Shown: piece by piece, positions 6,870 to 13,731 of the stretch
How the letters are laid out: each line of letters opens with the position of its first letter
How positions within the stretch are numbered: the stretch's first letter is position 1
Assembly: GCA_934317205.1 (NCBI GenBank)
Contig: CAKREL010000066.1
Coordinates: forward strand, 1-13,809
DNA length: 13,809 bases
Source: an uncultured Eubacterium sp.
Lineage (GTDB): Bacteria; Bacillota; Clostridia; Lachnospirales; Lachnospiraceae
Direction of reading: 5' to 3'
Program-made: the position numbers and the translations under genes
The notes under the pieces: generated by a model
What the model was told of the DNA's origin: nothing
The model's database searches: none
What the model saw: the letters and a program-made list of their open reading frames with translations, nothing else

Positions 6870-6944
6870 ATCAGAAAAGTTACTGAGATATATCAGAAAA
6901 GTTACTGAACACATGGTAAGATACAACCATCAGAAAAGTTACTG
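6870..6944 (+). repeat. Three direct repeats ATCAGAAAAGTTACTG upstream of the binding-protein gene
   Basis: Perfect copies lie at 6870-6885, 6892-6907 and 6929-6944; the first two also share the following A. The first two are 22 bp apart, two helical turns; the third is 37 bp further. The second overlaps the -35 position of the promoter at 6914-6922 and the third covers its expected transcription start. The layout suits an activator with an added downstream site. The repeats resemble the AAAGTTAC sites at 976-1008. Short terminal repeats of an IS21-type element are the main alternative. Confidence 0.7.
6914..6922 (+). promoter_or_regulatory. Extended -10 promoter of the solute-binding protein gene
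   Basis: TG-G-TAAGAT is an extended -10 element 59 bases before the start codon. Its first T (6917) is 16 bp after the G of the proximal GTTAC repeat, the same distance as at the permease promoter (1004 to 1020). No -35 consensus is seen: 6894-6899 reads CAGAAA within the repeat. The promoter would let the binding protein be made independently of, and more strongly than, the permeases. Confidence 0.45.
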
Positions 6945-6981
6945 CAGTGAACTGAAAAAATGAGAAAGGAATCGAGAAGGT

Positions 6982-8268
6982 ATGAAGAAAAAGTTAATTG
7001 CAGGCCTCCTTATGTTGACAATGGCCGGAACTATGACAACAGGAGTATATGCGGAAAGTACAGATGCTGTTGAGGGTGTGCTGGAATATGATGGAGAAGA
7101 TGTAACCTTAAACTTTATGTTTATCACAGGCGGTGAGAATACATTTTATAATGAAACATTACCTCAGCTGGTAAATGAAAAATACCCTAACATCAATATT
7201 GAAGTGGAAGAGTTGCCAAGTGATAATTACAAATCTACTATTCAGATGAAATTCGCCAGCGGCGAGGGACCAGATCTGTTCGAGTGGTGGCCGAACAAAC
7301 AGGCAGAGCCTTTAGTAAATGCAGATTATTGTCTGGATATCAGTGATTTGGCTTGTATTGCCGATTATCGTGAAGATATGGTGGATGCGTTCTCCTTTGA
7401 TGGTAAGAATTATGCAGTTCCGTTAGGTTCCAGCTTTTTAACAACCTGGTACAATAAAGCTTTGTTTGAAGAAGCCGGAATCGAAGAGGTACCTATGACA
7501 TGGGATGAGTTTAAAGCTTGCTGTGAGGCTTTAAAAGCAAAAGATATTACTCCAATTGTTATGGGGGATAAAGATGCTTATGTAATCCAGTTTGGTACCT
7601 ATATGATGGGAGCCTCCTGCATTTATAGCGGAAATCCTGAATTTGATGATCAGCTTTATACAGGAGAGACAAAGTTTACAGATGACTGCTGGAAGGAAAC
7701 TATAGAGAAATATCAGTATCTTTATGACAATGGATACGTAATGGAAGATACCCTGGGATTATCCCACGATCAGGCGAGACAGGCATTTATCGATGGAAGA
7801 GCTGCTATGACCTTTGATGGAAGCTTTGGATGGGAAGCATTGATGGCAGATGGAGCTGCTGATTTTGAGAGAGGTATTTTCATGCTTCCTGGAAATGATG
7901 GAGATGAAAAGCTTGTGTATAACTTAACTCCTGCAGAAGGTATTTTCGCAGGTGCAAATGAAGGACATGAGGATGCAATCAAAGCGGTAATGAGCTATTG
8001 GTTTACAGAGGGAACTCCGTTATTTGAAGAGTGGGCTGCATCCAATGATAACATTCCTGTACAGAAATCTCTTTCCGATTCACGAGATATGGTAAATGAA
8101 TATCTTGCAAGATACGATGGTCTTTCCACTATTTACAACCTGAATAATGCATGGCCAAGTGGCGTAAGTGATGAGCTGACTTCCAAATTCCAGGAAGTAA
8201 TTGCTGGTGATGCAAATGCACAGGATGTAGTGGATGCGATGCAGAGTAAATTTGAACAGGTGAAATAA
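6982..8268 (+). CDS. Extracellular solute-binding protein, CUT1 sugar ABC transporter
   Basis: A 428-residue family 1 solute-binding protein that captures a saccharide outside the membrane and delivers it to the two permeases. The N-terminus is a signal peptide: MKKK, a hydrophobic stretch (residues 5-16), then VYA-ES with predicted signal peptidase I cleavage after Ala24. The mature part has family features such as a first domain with FITGGENTFYNETLPQLV, ASGEGPDLFEWW (about residues 91-102) and a hinge region with YAVPLGSSFLTTWYNKALF. Most Firmicute binding proteins are lipoproteins, but here the position where a lipobox Cys would fall (MAG-T, residue 17) is Thr, so no lipid anchor is expected. 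AAAGGA at 6965-6970 is 11 bases upstream; GAAGG at 6976-6980 is nearly adjacent to the ATG. The gene is expressed as a separate unit between its own promoter and a strong terminator. Confidence 0.92.
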   Translation: MKKKLIAGLLMLTMAGTMTTGVYAESTDAVEGVLEYDGEDVTLNFMFITGGENTFYNETLPQLVNEKYPNINIEVEELPSDNYKSTIQMKFASGEGPDLFEWWPNKQAEPLVNADYCLDISDLACIADYREDMVDAFSFDGKNYAVPLGSSFLTTWYNKALFEEAGIEEVPMTWDEFKACCEALKAKDITPIVMGDKDAYVIQFGTYMMGASCIYSGNPEFDDQLYTGETKFTDDCWKETIEKYQYLYDNGYVMEDTLGLSHDQARQAFIDGRAAMTFDGSFGWEALMADGAADFERGIFMLPGNDGDEKLVYNLTPAEGIFAGANEGHEDAIKAVMSYWFTEGTPLFEEWAASNDNIPVQKSLSDSRDMVNEYLARYDGLSTIYNLNNAWPSGVSDELTSKFQEVIAGDANAQDVVDAMQSKFEQVK

Positions 8269-8277
8269 GCTACAGGT

Positions 8278-8325
8278 AAATGGCCTGCCATTGGACAAGG
8301 AAACTTGGAAGGGCAGGCCATTTTT
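8278..8325 (+). terminator. Strong intrinsic terminator after the binding-protein gene
   Basis: A perfect 12-bp stem, AAATGGCCTGCC (8278-8289) with GGCAGGCCATTT (8312-8323), ends in a T-run (8321-8325). The 22-base loop can form a second small hairpin, CAAG-GAAA-CTTG (8296-8307), with a GNRA tetraloop. It lies nine bases after the stop codon. It should end most transcripts here and protect the binding-protein mRNA, with only some read-through into the glycosidase operon. Confidence 0.9.
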
Positions 8326-8359
8326 GTAAAGGAAACAGCTTTATATTGAGGGAAGAGAC

Positions 8360-11300
8360 ATGAAGTATAATAGAAGTCAGGAAGAAAAGCTTGATTTAAA
8401 GCTATTTGAAAATCCAGAAAAAGAATACAGAGGGGCACCATTTTGGGCTTGGAATGAAAAGCTGGATGCAGAAAAATTAAAGAACCAGGTCACACAGTTT
8501 GCTGATATGGGAATGGGCGGTTTTCATATGCACTGTCGTGTGGGGTTAGACACAGAATATCTTGGTAAAGATTTTTTTGAGTGTGTGAAAACCTGCATAG
8601 AGGAGGCAAGAAAGGAAAATTTGCTGGCATATCTGTATGATGAAGACAGATGGCCTTCAGGAAGCGCAGGTGGACTTGTTACAAGAGATCATAAATACCG
8701 AATCCGTTTTCTTGTTTTTGCCCCGGCTGGCTTTAAACAAAAGGAAGAAGCCTCCTATATGGCGGCTGCTAAAGCTGTGAGAAGTAAAGAAAGAGCATTT
8801 CTGGGAAGATATTTCGTAACATTGGATGAAAAAGGATACTTGAAAAAATACAAAGCTGATAAAGGTAAAATGCAAAAGCCGGAAGAAGGGGAAGAAGTAT
8901 GGGAGGCTTATCTGGAAGTATCAGGAGATACACCCTGGTTTAATAATCAGGCATATCTAAATACCCTTGATCCAAAGGCAGTGCAACAGTTCATTCAGAT
9001 GACTCATGAAAAATATTATCAGGAATGTGCTCCGAAATTTGGAAAAGAAATTTTGTCTATATTTACAGATGAGCCTCAGATGACGCTAAAAGGTATGATG
9101 GATTCTCCTTTTGATAAAAATGAAATTATCATGCCGTTTACAGATGATTTTGATAGAACCTTTGAAAAAACGTATGGATACTCTTTGGTGGAACATCTGC
9201 CGGAACTTTTCTGGGAAAAGAAAGCTCAAGACTATCAGGTGCGGTACCATTATCATGCACATATTACGGAGCGCTTTTCGGAGGCTTACGGGGATCAGAT
9301 CGGGGAATGGTGTGACAGGCATCAGATCGGTCTGACCGGTCATATGATGAATGAATGGACACTCCATTCCCAGACTCTTGCAGTAGGAGAGTGTATGCGT
9401 CCAATGAAGCACTTTGCCTTGCCTGGTGTAGATATGCTCTGTGACAGACGAGAGCTTTCCACATTAAAACAGGCCCAAAGTGTGGCTCACCAGATGGGAA
9501 GAGAGGGCGTTACCTGTGAGATTTATGGTGTCACCGGCTGGGACTTTGATTTCCGGAAGCATAAGCTGTCTGGAGACTGGCAGGTTGCTCTTGGCGTTAC
9601 GTTTAGGGTTCCTCATCTTACCTGGGTATCTATGGAGGGAGAGGCAAAAAGGGATTATCCCGCAAGTATTGGGAAACAGTCTCCCTGGTATAGAGAATAT
9701 AAAGAACTGGAAACTTATTTTGCAAGATTAAATACAGTTCTGACCAGAGGAAAGCCAGTTGTTCAGGTGGGCGTGATCCATCCGGTAGAATCGTATTGGA
9801 TGTATTGGGGAAACCGAGAACAGACAGGTTTAAAAAGACAGGTTCTGGAGGAGAACTTCAGACAGGTGATAGAGTGGCTTCTGTTTGGACTTGTTGATTT
9901 TGATTTTGTCTCAGAAGCATTGCTGGAAAATCTTTCTCAGGAAAAGATTATTTCCGGGAAATTTCAGGTAGGAGATATGGCTTATTCCGTTATCGTAGTT
10001 CCGGAATGCCATACCCTTCGGCAAAACACGATAAAGCTGCTAAAAAACTTCTTGGATAATGGTGGAAACGTAATCTTTTTGGGGGAAGGCCCCCAATTTA
10101 TAGAAGGAAAAAAGGGATTGATTGATTTTCAATCATCTGATACCTGTTGGTTTCTTCCTTATAACAGGCAGGCGCTTCTTGGAAAACTGGAAAGTTTCCG
10201 GGATATAGATGTTGAAGTAAGTGCAGTAGATGGAAATGACCCTACCAGGCTGAAGCATATAGAAAATGGAACAAGGGCAAATAACCTGTTTTACCAGCTC
10301 AGGGAGGATGGAAAGGATCGTTGGCTGTTCCTGTCTCACGTAAATTTGCCTGTAAATGAACATATTGCCTATACAGAGCATTGGAAAATAAAAATCAAAG
10401 GAAGCTATTCAGCGGTTATTTATGATGCAATGACTGGAAAACACAACAATGTAAGTACTGCTTATTGGTCAGGAAATACGATTGTTGAATATTTTTCATC
10501 TCAGCATGACAGTTTGCTTCTGAAATTGATTCCGGGAAAAGGGAATGCAGGGGAGGAAATCCATTATCTGGATATATCAGAGAAAGTGAGTGAGGTTCCG
10601 GAACCCATTTCCTATGAAGTTGATGAGGAAAATGCTCTTCTTCTGGATCAGGCTGAGTTTTGTTTTGATGATGGGCCATGGCAGCCAACGGAGGAACTGC
10701 TTAGAATCGATAATCTTTTTAGGGAAAAATTGGGATATCCCTTAAGAATGGAAGCGTTGGCGCAGCCTTGGGTCGTTCATGAGGAAGAATGCCTGGAGCA
10801 TATTCTAAAGCTTAAATTTACCATATTCTCTGAAATTGAAAGAAAAGAGATTGACCTTGCCATGGAGCATCCTGAAAATGCTGTTATTTTATGGAATTAT
10901 CAAAAAATAGCTGCAGACTCAGATGGCTATTATGTAGATGAATGCATAAGGAAAATCAGGCTGCCAGCTCTCTTGAAAGGGGAGAATGTTCTGGAGATAG
11001 CCATACCTTTTGGTAAAAAGACAAATATAGAGTGGCTGTACCTTCTGGGAGCATTTGGTGTGGAGGTGAAAGGAAGAACTGCCAGAATTATAGAGATGCC
11101 TGGAAAAATTTATTATGGAAATTATGTTACGCAGGGGCTGGCATTTTATGGTGGAAATATAACTTATACCTCCGAAATAAATACGAAAAAAGGAGAACTT
11201 TTCCTTGAGGTATCTCACTACAGAGGTGCACTTATGAAGGTGTTCCTGGATGATGAGGAGAAAGGAAATCTGTACCTTGCACCCTATCGGATGAGTCTGG

Positions 11301-11524
11301 GACAGGTATCAGAGGGAAAACACAAAATTTCTATTAAATTATATGGAAACCGTATCAATACTTTTGGTGCAGTACATAATGCGGATGCATCCGAAAAATG
11401 GTATGGTCCAAATTTGTGGAGAACAACAGGAAATAAGTGGAGCTATGAATACCAGCTAAAGGAGACTGGAATCCTTGTTTCTCCAACTTACTGGATAAAG
11501 GAGAGTGAAGAAAATGGTAAATAA
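8360..11524 (+). CDS. Large glycoside hydrolase, GH106-like (alpha-L-rhamnosidase-related)
   Basis: A 1054-residue protein with the layout of GH106-related enzymes: an N-terminal TIM-barrel-like catalytic part and a C-terminal beta-sandwich region (roughly 850-1050). The opening GAPFWAWNEKLDAEKL (25-40), GMGGFHMH (51-58) and YDEDRWPSGSAGG (93-105) are typical. Candidate acidic catalytic or binding residues are Asp94/Glu95/Asp96, Asp237/Glu238 in FTDEPQ and Glu387 in CEIYG. Characterised GH106 members remove terminal alpha-L-rhamnose, often from rhamnogalacturonan. This protein is divergent enough that the sugar could differ. No signal peptide is present, so it acts in the cytoplasm on imported oligosaccharides. 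GAGGGA (8348-8353) provides the ribosome binding site. No clear promoter is seen after the terminator upstream, so expression may depend on read-through. The 3' end overlaps the dehydrogenase gene by 11 bases. Confidence 0.75.
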   Translation: MKYNRSQEEKLDLKLFENPEKEYRGAPFWAWNEKLDAEKLKNQVTQFADMGMGGFHMHCRVGLDTEYLGKDFFECVKTCIEEARKENLLAYLYDEDRWPSGSAGGLVTRDHKYRIRFLVFAPAGFKQKEEASYMAAAKAVRSKERAFLGRYFVTLDEKGYLKKYKADKGKMQKPEEGEEVWEAYLEVSGDTPWFNNQAYLNTLDPKAVQQFIQMTHEKYYQECAPKFGKEILSIFTDEPQMTLKGMMDSPFDKNEIIMPFTDDFDRTFEKTYGYSLVEHLPELFWEKKAQDYQVRYHYHAHITERFSEAYGDQIGEWCDRHQIGLTGHMMNEWTLHSQTLAVGECMRPMKHFALPGVDMLCDRRELSTLKQAQSVAHQMGREGVTCEIYGVTGWDFDFRKHKLSGDWQVALGVTFRVPHLTWVSMEGEAKRDYPASIGKQSPWYREYKELETYFARLNTVLTRGKPVVQVGVIHPVESYWMYWGNREQTGLKRQVLEENFRQVIEWLLFGLVDFDFVSEALLENLSQEKIISGKFQVGDMAYSVIVVPECHTLRQNTIKLLKNFLDNGGNVIFLGEGPQFIEGKKGLIDFQSSDTCWFLPYNRQALLGKLESFRDIDVEVSAVDGNDPTRLKHIENGTRANNLFYQLREDGKDRWLFLSHVNLPVNEHIAYTEHWKIKIKGSYSAVIYDAMTGKHNNVSTAYWSGNTIVEYFSSQHDSLLLKLIPGKGNAGEEIHYLDISEKVSEVPEPISYEVDEENALLLDQAEFCFDDGPWQPTEELLRIDNLFREKLGYPLRMEALAQPWVVHEEECLEHILKLKFTIFSEIERKEIDLAMEHPENAVILWNYQKIAADSDGYYVDECIRKIRLPALLKGENVLEIAIPFGKKTNIEWLYLLGAFGVEVKGRTARIIEMPGKIYYGNYVTQGLAFYGGNITYTSEINTKKGELFLEVSHYRGALMKVFLDDEEKGNLYLAPYRMSLGQVSEGKHKISIKLYGNRINTFGAVHNADASEKWYGPNLWRTTGNKWSYEYQLKETGILVSPTYWIKESEENGK

Positions 11525-12458
11525 AGTTCTTGTTTCAGCATCACATTTTGACACCTTGTGTAAGGATGCCTGGAAATTTCTGGAAGGGAATGGGCTGGAA
11601 GTGGTTTTTGACAAAGAAAAGGAATTTCCAGCCTATACAACAGAAGAAATTCAAAACCTGAGAGAAAGAGAGGAAATTGTTGCGGCGCTTATAGGAATGG
11701 ATGATTTCCGTGACGAAAGAAAATTTGAAGCGCTACCAAATCTGAAGGCAGTGGCCAAGTTTGGAGTTGGCATTGATAACATTGACGTTGCGCTTGCTGA
11801 AAAATATGGAGTAAAAGTTTTGAACGCACCCGGGCAGAATTCCAACAGTGTTGCGGAGCTTACGATCTGCCTGATGTTGGATTTGCTGCGCCAGGTAGTT
11901 CCTCTTCACTGCAAGGTGGAGAAAGGTTTGTGGCCAAGATACATGGGAACAGAAATAAAAAACAAGACAGTGGGACTGATTGGTTTCGGTGCCATTGCCA
12001 GGCTGGTGGCAAAGAAATTAAAGGCTTTTGATGAAAAAATTCTGGCTTATGATATGTATCCAAATGAGAAATTGGCAAGAGATCTGGGAGTGGAATTAAC
12101 AGATTTTGAAACCGTGATTCAGAACAGTGATATTATCAGCGTACACATTCCGGCAACTTCTGAAACCTATCATTTGTTTGGAAAAGATGTGTTCCGAAGG
12201 ATGAAAGAAGGAGCTTATTTTGTCAATACAGCAAGAGGTGCACTGGCAGATTTGGATGCGCTGGCAGATTCTTTATCATCAGGACATCTTGCAGGTGCAG
12301 CCATTGATGCTTTTGAAAAAGAGCCGTTATCAGAAGATACTCCGATTTTAAAATGTGAGAACGTGATTTTGACACCGCATACCGGAGGGGAAACAAAAGA
12401 GGCTTATTACAATATCAGTATGAAAACAGCAGGGGATATTGTGAAGGTTTGCAAATAG
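11514..12458 (+). CDS. D-2-hydroxyacid dehydrogenase, phosphoglycerate dehydrogenase-like
   Basis: A 314-residue NAD-dependent oxidoreductase of the D-2-hydroxyacid dehydrogenase family. The nucleotide-binding motif is GLIGFGAIA (154-162), with Ala162 where the third Gly of GxGxxG usually stands. Asp180 at the end of the next strand (ILAYD) favours NAD over NADP. The catalytic set is present: Arg241 in NTARGAL, Glu270 in FEKEP and His289 in LTPHTGG. The short form has no ACT regulatory domain, so it is not a typical feedback-regulated serine-pathway SerA. In this operon it more likely oxidises or reduces a sugar-derived 2-hydroxy acid. I chose ATG 11514, since AAGGAG at 11498-11503 is ten bases away; the in-frame GTG at 11505 is too close to it. 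It overlaps the glycosidase gene and is followed 12 bases later by the aldolase gene. Confidence 0.88.
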   Translation: MVNKVLVSASHFDTLCKDAWKFLEGNGLEVVFDKEKEFPAYTTEEIQNLREREEIVAALIGMDDFRDERKFEALPNLKAVAKFGVGIDNIDVALAEKYGVKVLNAPGQNSNSVAELTICLMLDLLRQVVPLHCKVEKGLWPRYMGTEIKNKTVGLIGFGAIARLVAKKLKAFDEKILAYDMYPNEKLARDLGVELTDFETVIQNSDIISVHIPATSETYHLFGKDVFRRMKEGAYFVNTARGALADLDALADSLSSGHLAGAAIDAFEKEPLSEDTPILKCENVILTPHTGGETKEAYYNISMKTAGDIVKVCK

Positions 12459-12470
12459 GAGGAATGGAAA

Positions 12471-13379
12471 ATGAAAAGATTATATGGAGTTGTCGTACCT
12501 CTTGTAACGCCACTGACAGAGGAGGATCAGATTGATGTAGAATCTTTGAAAAGGTTGACAGATAAGTGCATTGAGAAGAAGATGAACTGCCTGTATCCTT
12601 GTGGAACAACTGGAGAAATGATGTATTTATCTGTAGCGGAGAGGAAGCTGATTGCGAAAACAGTTGTAGAGCATACTGCTGGAAGAGTACCGGTATTTGT
12701 CCACGTAGGGGCATGGAATCTGGCTGATACTATGGAATTGGCAAGGCACGCCTACGAGATCGGGGCAGATGGAATTGGAGTTGTGACTCCTACCTTTTAT
12801 GCAATCAGTGATAAAGGCCTGATTGAGTATTATGAGGCAGTTGCCAGATGTGTTCCGGAAGATTTCCCGGTATATATGTATGGAATCAAGCAGAATGCTG
12901 TTAATGACCTTAATAAAAAGGTTTGTGAGGCAGTTGCAAAATCCTGCAAAAATGTTTTGGGAGTAAAGTATAGTTATCCGGATATGACGAGGATTCAGGA
13001 GCTGATGACAGTAAATGATGGAAAATTTGATGTTCTGGTAGGCCCGGATCATCTGTTTGAGGCGGTTTGTGCTGTTGGAGGACAGGGCGTTGTTTCTGGA
13101 AATTCACAGTGCATACCAGAGCATTATGCTGCTGTGTGGGAGGCAATCTGTCAGAAAGACTATGATCGTGCAACCAGACTGCAAAGAAGGACAAATGTGT
13201 TAAATTCTGCAATGTGTGCAATAAATAATATAGCTGCATATAAAGTGATTTTAAAAGCAGAGGGAATTCTGTCCACTACGAAAATGCGCAGACCGATGGA
13301 AAACCTCACTGAGGAACAGGAACGGGATTTGCTTAAACTTATTATGGAATTGGATTATCAAAACGTTCCGGAAAATTAA
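12471..13379 (+). CDS. DapA/NanA-superfamily aldolase (sugar-acid lyase candidate)
   Basis: A 302-residue class I aldolase of the dihydrodipicolinate synthase / N-acetylneuraminate lyase superfamily. Visible features are CGTTGEMMYLSVAERK (44-59), which binds the pyruvate carboxylate, the barrel Tyr110, Tyr137 in VYMYG, and Lys166 in VLGVKYSYPD as the Schiff-base lysine. A GVVSGNS turn lies at 206-212. The YNVPxRT segment of true dihydrodipicolinate synthases is replaced by YGIKQNAV, losing the Arg that binds aspartate semialdehyde, so lysine synthesis is unlikely. A retro-aldol split of a 2-keto-3-deoxy sugar acid, giving pyruvate plus an aldehyde, suits the operon. The ribosome binding site AGGAGG (12457-12462) overlaps the previous stop codon and is the strongest of the operon. 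It is the last gene of this operon. Confidence 0.9.
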   Translation: MKRLYGVVVPLVTPLTEEDQIDVESLKRLTDKCIEKKMNCLYPCGTTGEMMYLSVAERKLIAKTVVEHTAGRVPVFVHVGAWNLADTMELARHAYEIGADGIGVVTPTFYAISDKGLIEYYEAVARCVPEDFPVYMYGIKQNAVNDLNKKVCEAVAKSCKNVLGVKYSYPDMTRIQELMTVNDGKFDVLVGPDHLFEAVCAVGGQGVVSGNSQCIPEHYAAVWEAICQKDYDRATRLQRRTNVLNSAMCAINNIAAYKVILKAEGILSTTKMRRPMENLTEEQERDLLKLIMELDYQNVPEN

Positions 13380-13423
13380 AATGGTTTGATGGATATGAGA
13401 ATGTGAACTTCCGAAAAAATCTC

Positions 13424-13442
13424 CCCTAAACAAATTTTAGGG
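13424..13442. terminator. Hairpin downstream of the aldolase operon
   Basis: CCCTAAA (13424-13430) pairs with TTTAGGG (13436-13442) around CAAAT. On the plus strand no T-run follows, so it may only stabilise the 3' end of the operon mRNA. On the minus strand the stem is followed by GAGA and six T, so it would work better as a terminator for transcripts entering from the right, such as the gene ending at 13732. Confidence 0.45.
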
Positions 13443-13467
13443 CTGATGAGGAATAAAAAAATGTTGA

Positions 13468-13610
13468 AAATCCGGCATTTGCAGGCGATTTTACTTGCAA
13501 ACGACCGCAAAAAATGATGTTCTTGTGTGCGATACTTACAAAGATATCCCGATGCAGGTATTGGGTGGAGCAGAGGTAGAGTCATATAAATCAGATATGT
13601 TGACCGTGTG
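13468..13610 (+). pseudogene. Unidentified open frame fragment
   Basis: After a stop at 13465-13467 this frame stays open for about 47 codons and encodes a protein-like peptide including VLVCDTYKDIPMQVLGGAEV, ending in SDMLTV. It has no start codon with a ribosome binding site. The last codons come from the second copy of the toxin 3' end read in a different frame, so the true C-terminus is missing and the fragment is fused to foreign sequence at about 13600. I do not recognise the family. The composition looks coding, which is why I list it as a remnant. Confidence 0.35.
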
Positions 13611-13658
13611 ATTTACGGTGGCAGAGATTATATGAGAATCCTTTTCCCAGGACTATAA
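13599..13658 (+). pseudogene. 3' remnant of a second ParE/RelE-type toxin gene
   Basis: Twenty codons including the stop encode VDRVIYGGRDYMRILFPGL, matching the last 19 residues of the toxin encoded at 325-645 except the first residue (Val for Ile) and the final two (Gly-Leu for Glu-Ser). Inside the conserved part the DNA differs at GGC/GGT and TAC/TAT, both synonymous. That pattern means the copy evolved as a working gene before it was truncated. The rest of the toxin and any antitoxin are absent. The 5' side joins directly to the unidentified fragment. Confidence 0.8.
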
Positions 13659-13683
13659 TTTATCAGCGAATCCCGTTGGAGAA
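13600..13683 (+). repeat. Right copy of the 84-bp direct repeat
   Basis: Ungapped match to 587-670, in the same orientation, with eight mismatches by hand count. It includes the shared 3' flank CCCGTTGGAGAA. The two copies bracket the phage fragment and the whole sugar-utilisation locus, roughly 13 kb. Confidence 0.85.
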
Positions 13684-13693
13684 GTTGATTCGC
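13667..13693 (+). terminator. Hairpin after the toxin remnant
   Basis: GCGAATC (13667-13673) pairs with GATTCGC (13687-13693), loop of 13 bases. It occupies the place of the terminator hairpin after the intact toxin gene at 656-683, and the stem is rebuilt with different bases on both sides. The following sequence is ATATATATAAGG rather than a T-run, so it is a weak terminator at best. Confidence 0.4.
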
Positions 13694-13731
13694 ATATATA
13701 TAAGGACTGATTATCACTGCCCACCGGCACA

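Noticed and set aside
6870..6944. CRISPR array
   Set aside because: There are only three 16-base repeats with spacings of 6 and 21 bases of different length, no cas genes, and the repeats flank a promoter.
11514..12458. Serine-biosynthesis phosphoglycerate dehydrogenase
   Set aside because: The catalytic domain matches, but it lacks an ACT domain and sits in a sugar operon, so a catabolic hydroxyacid role is more likely.
12627..13052. 141-codon minus-strand open frame inside the aldolase gene
   Set aside because: It is an antisense shadow of a well-supported gene, with no start signal.
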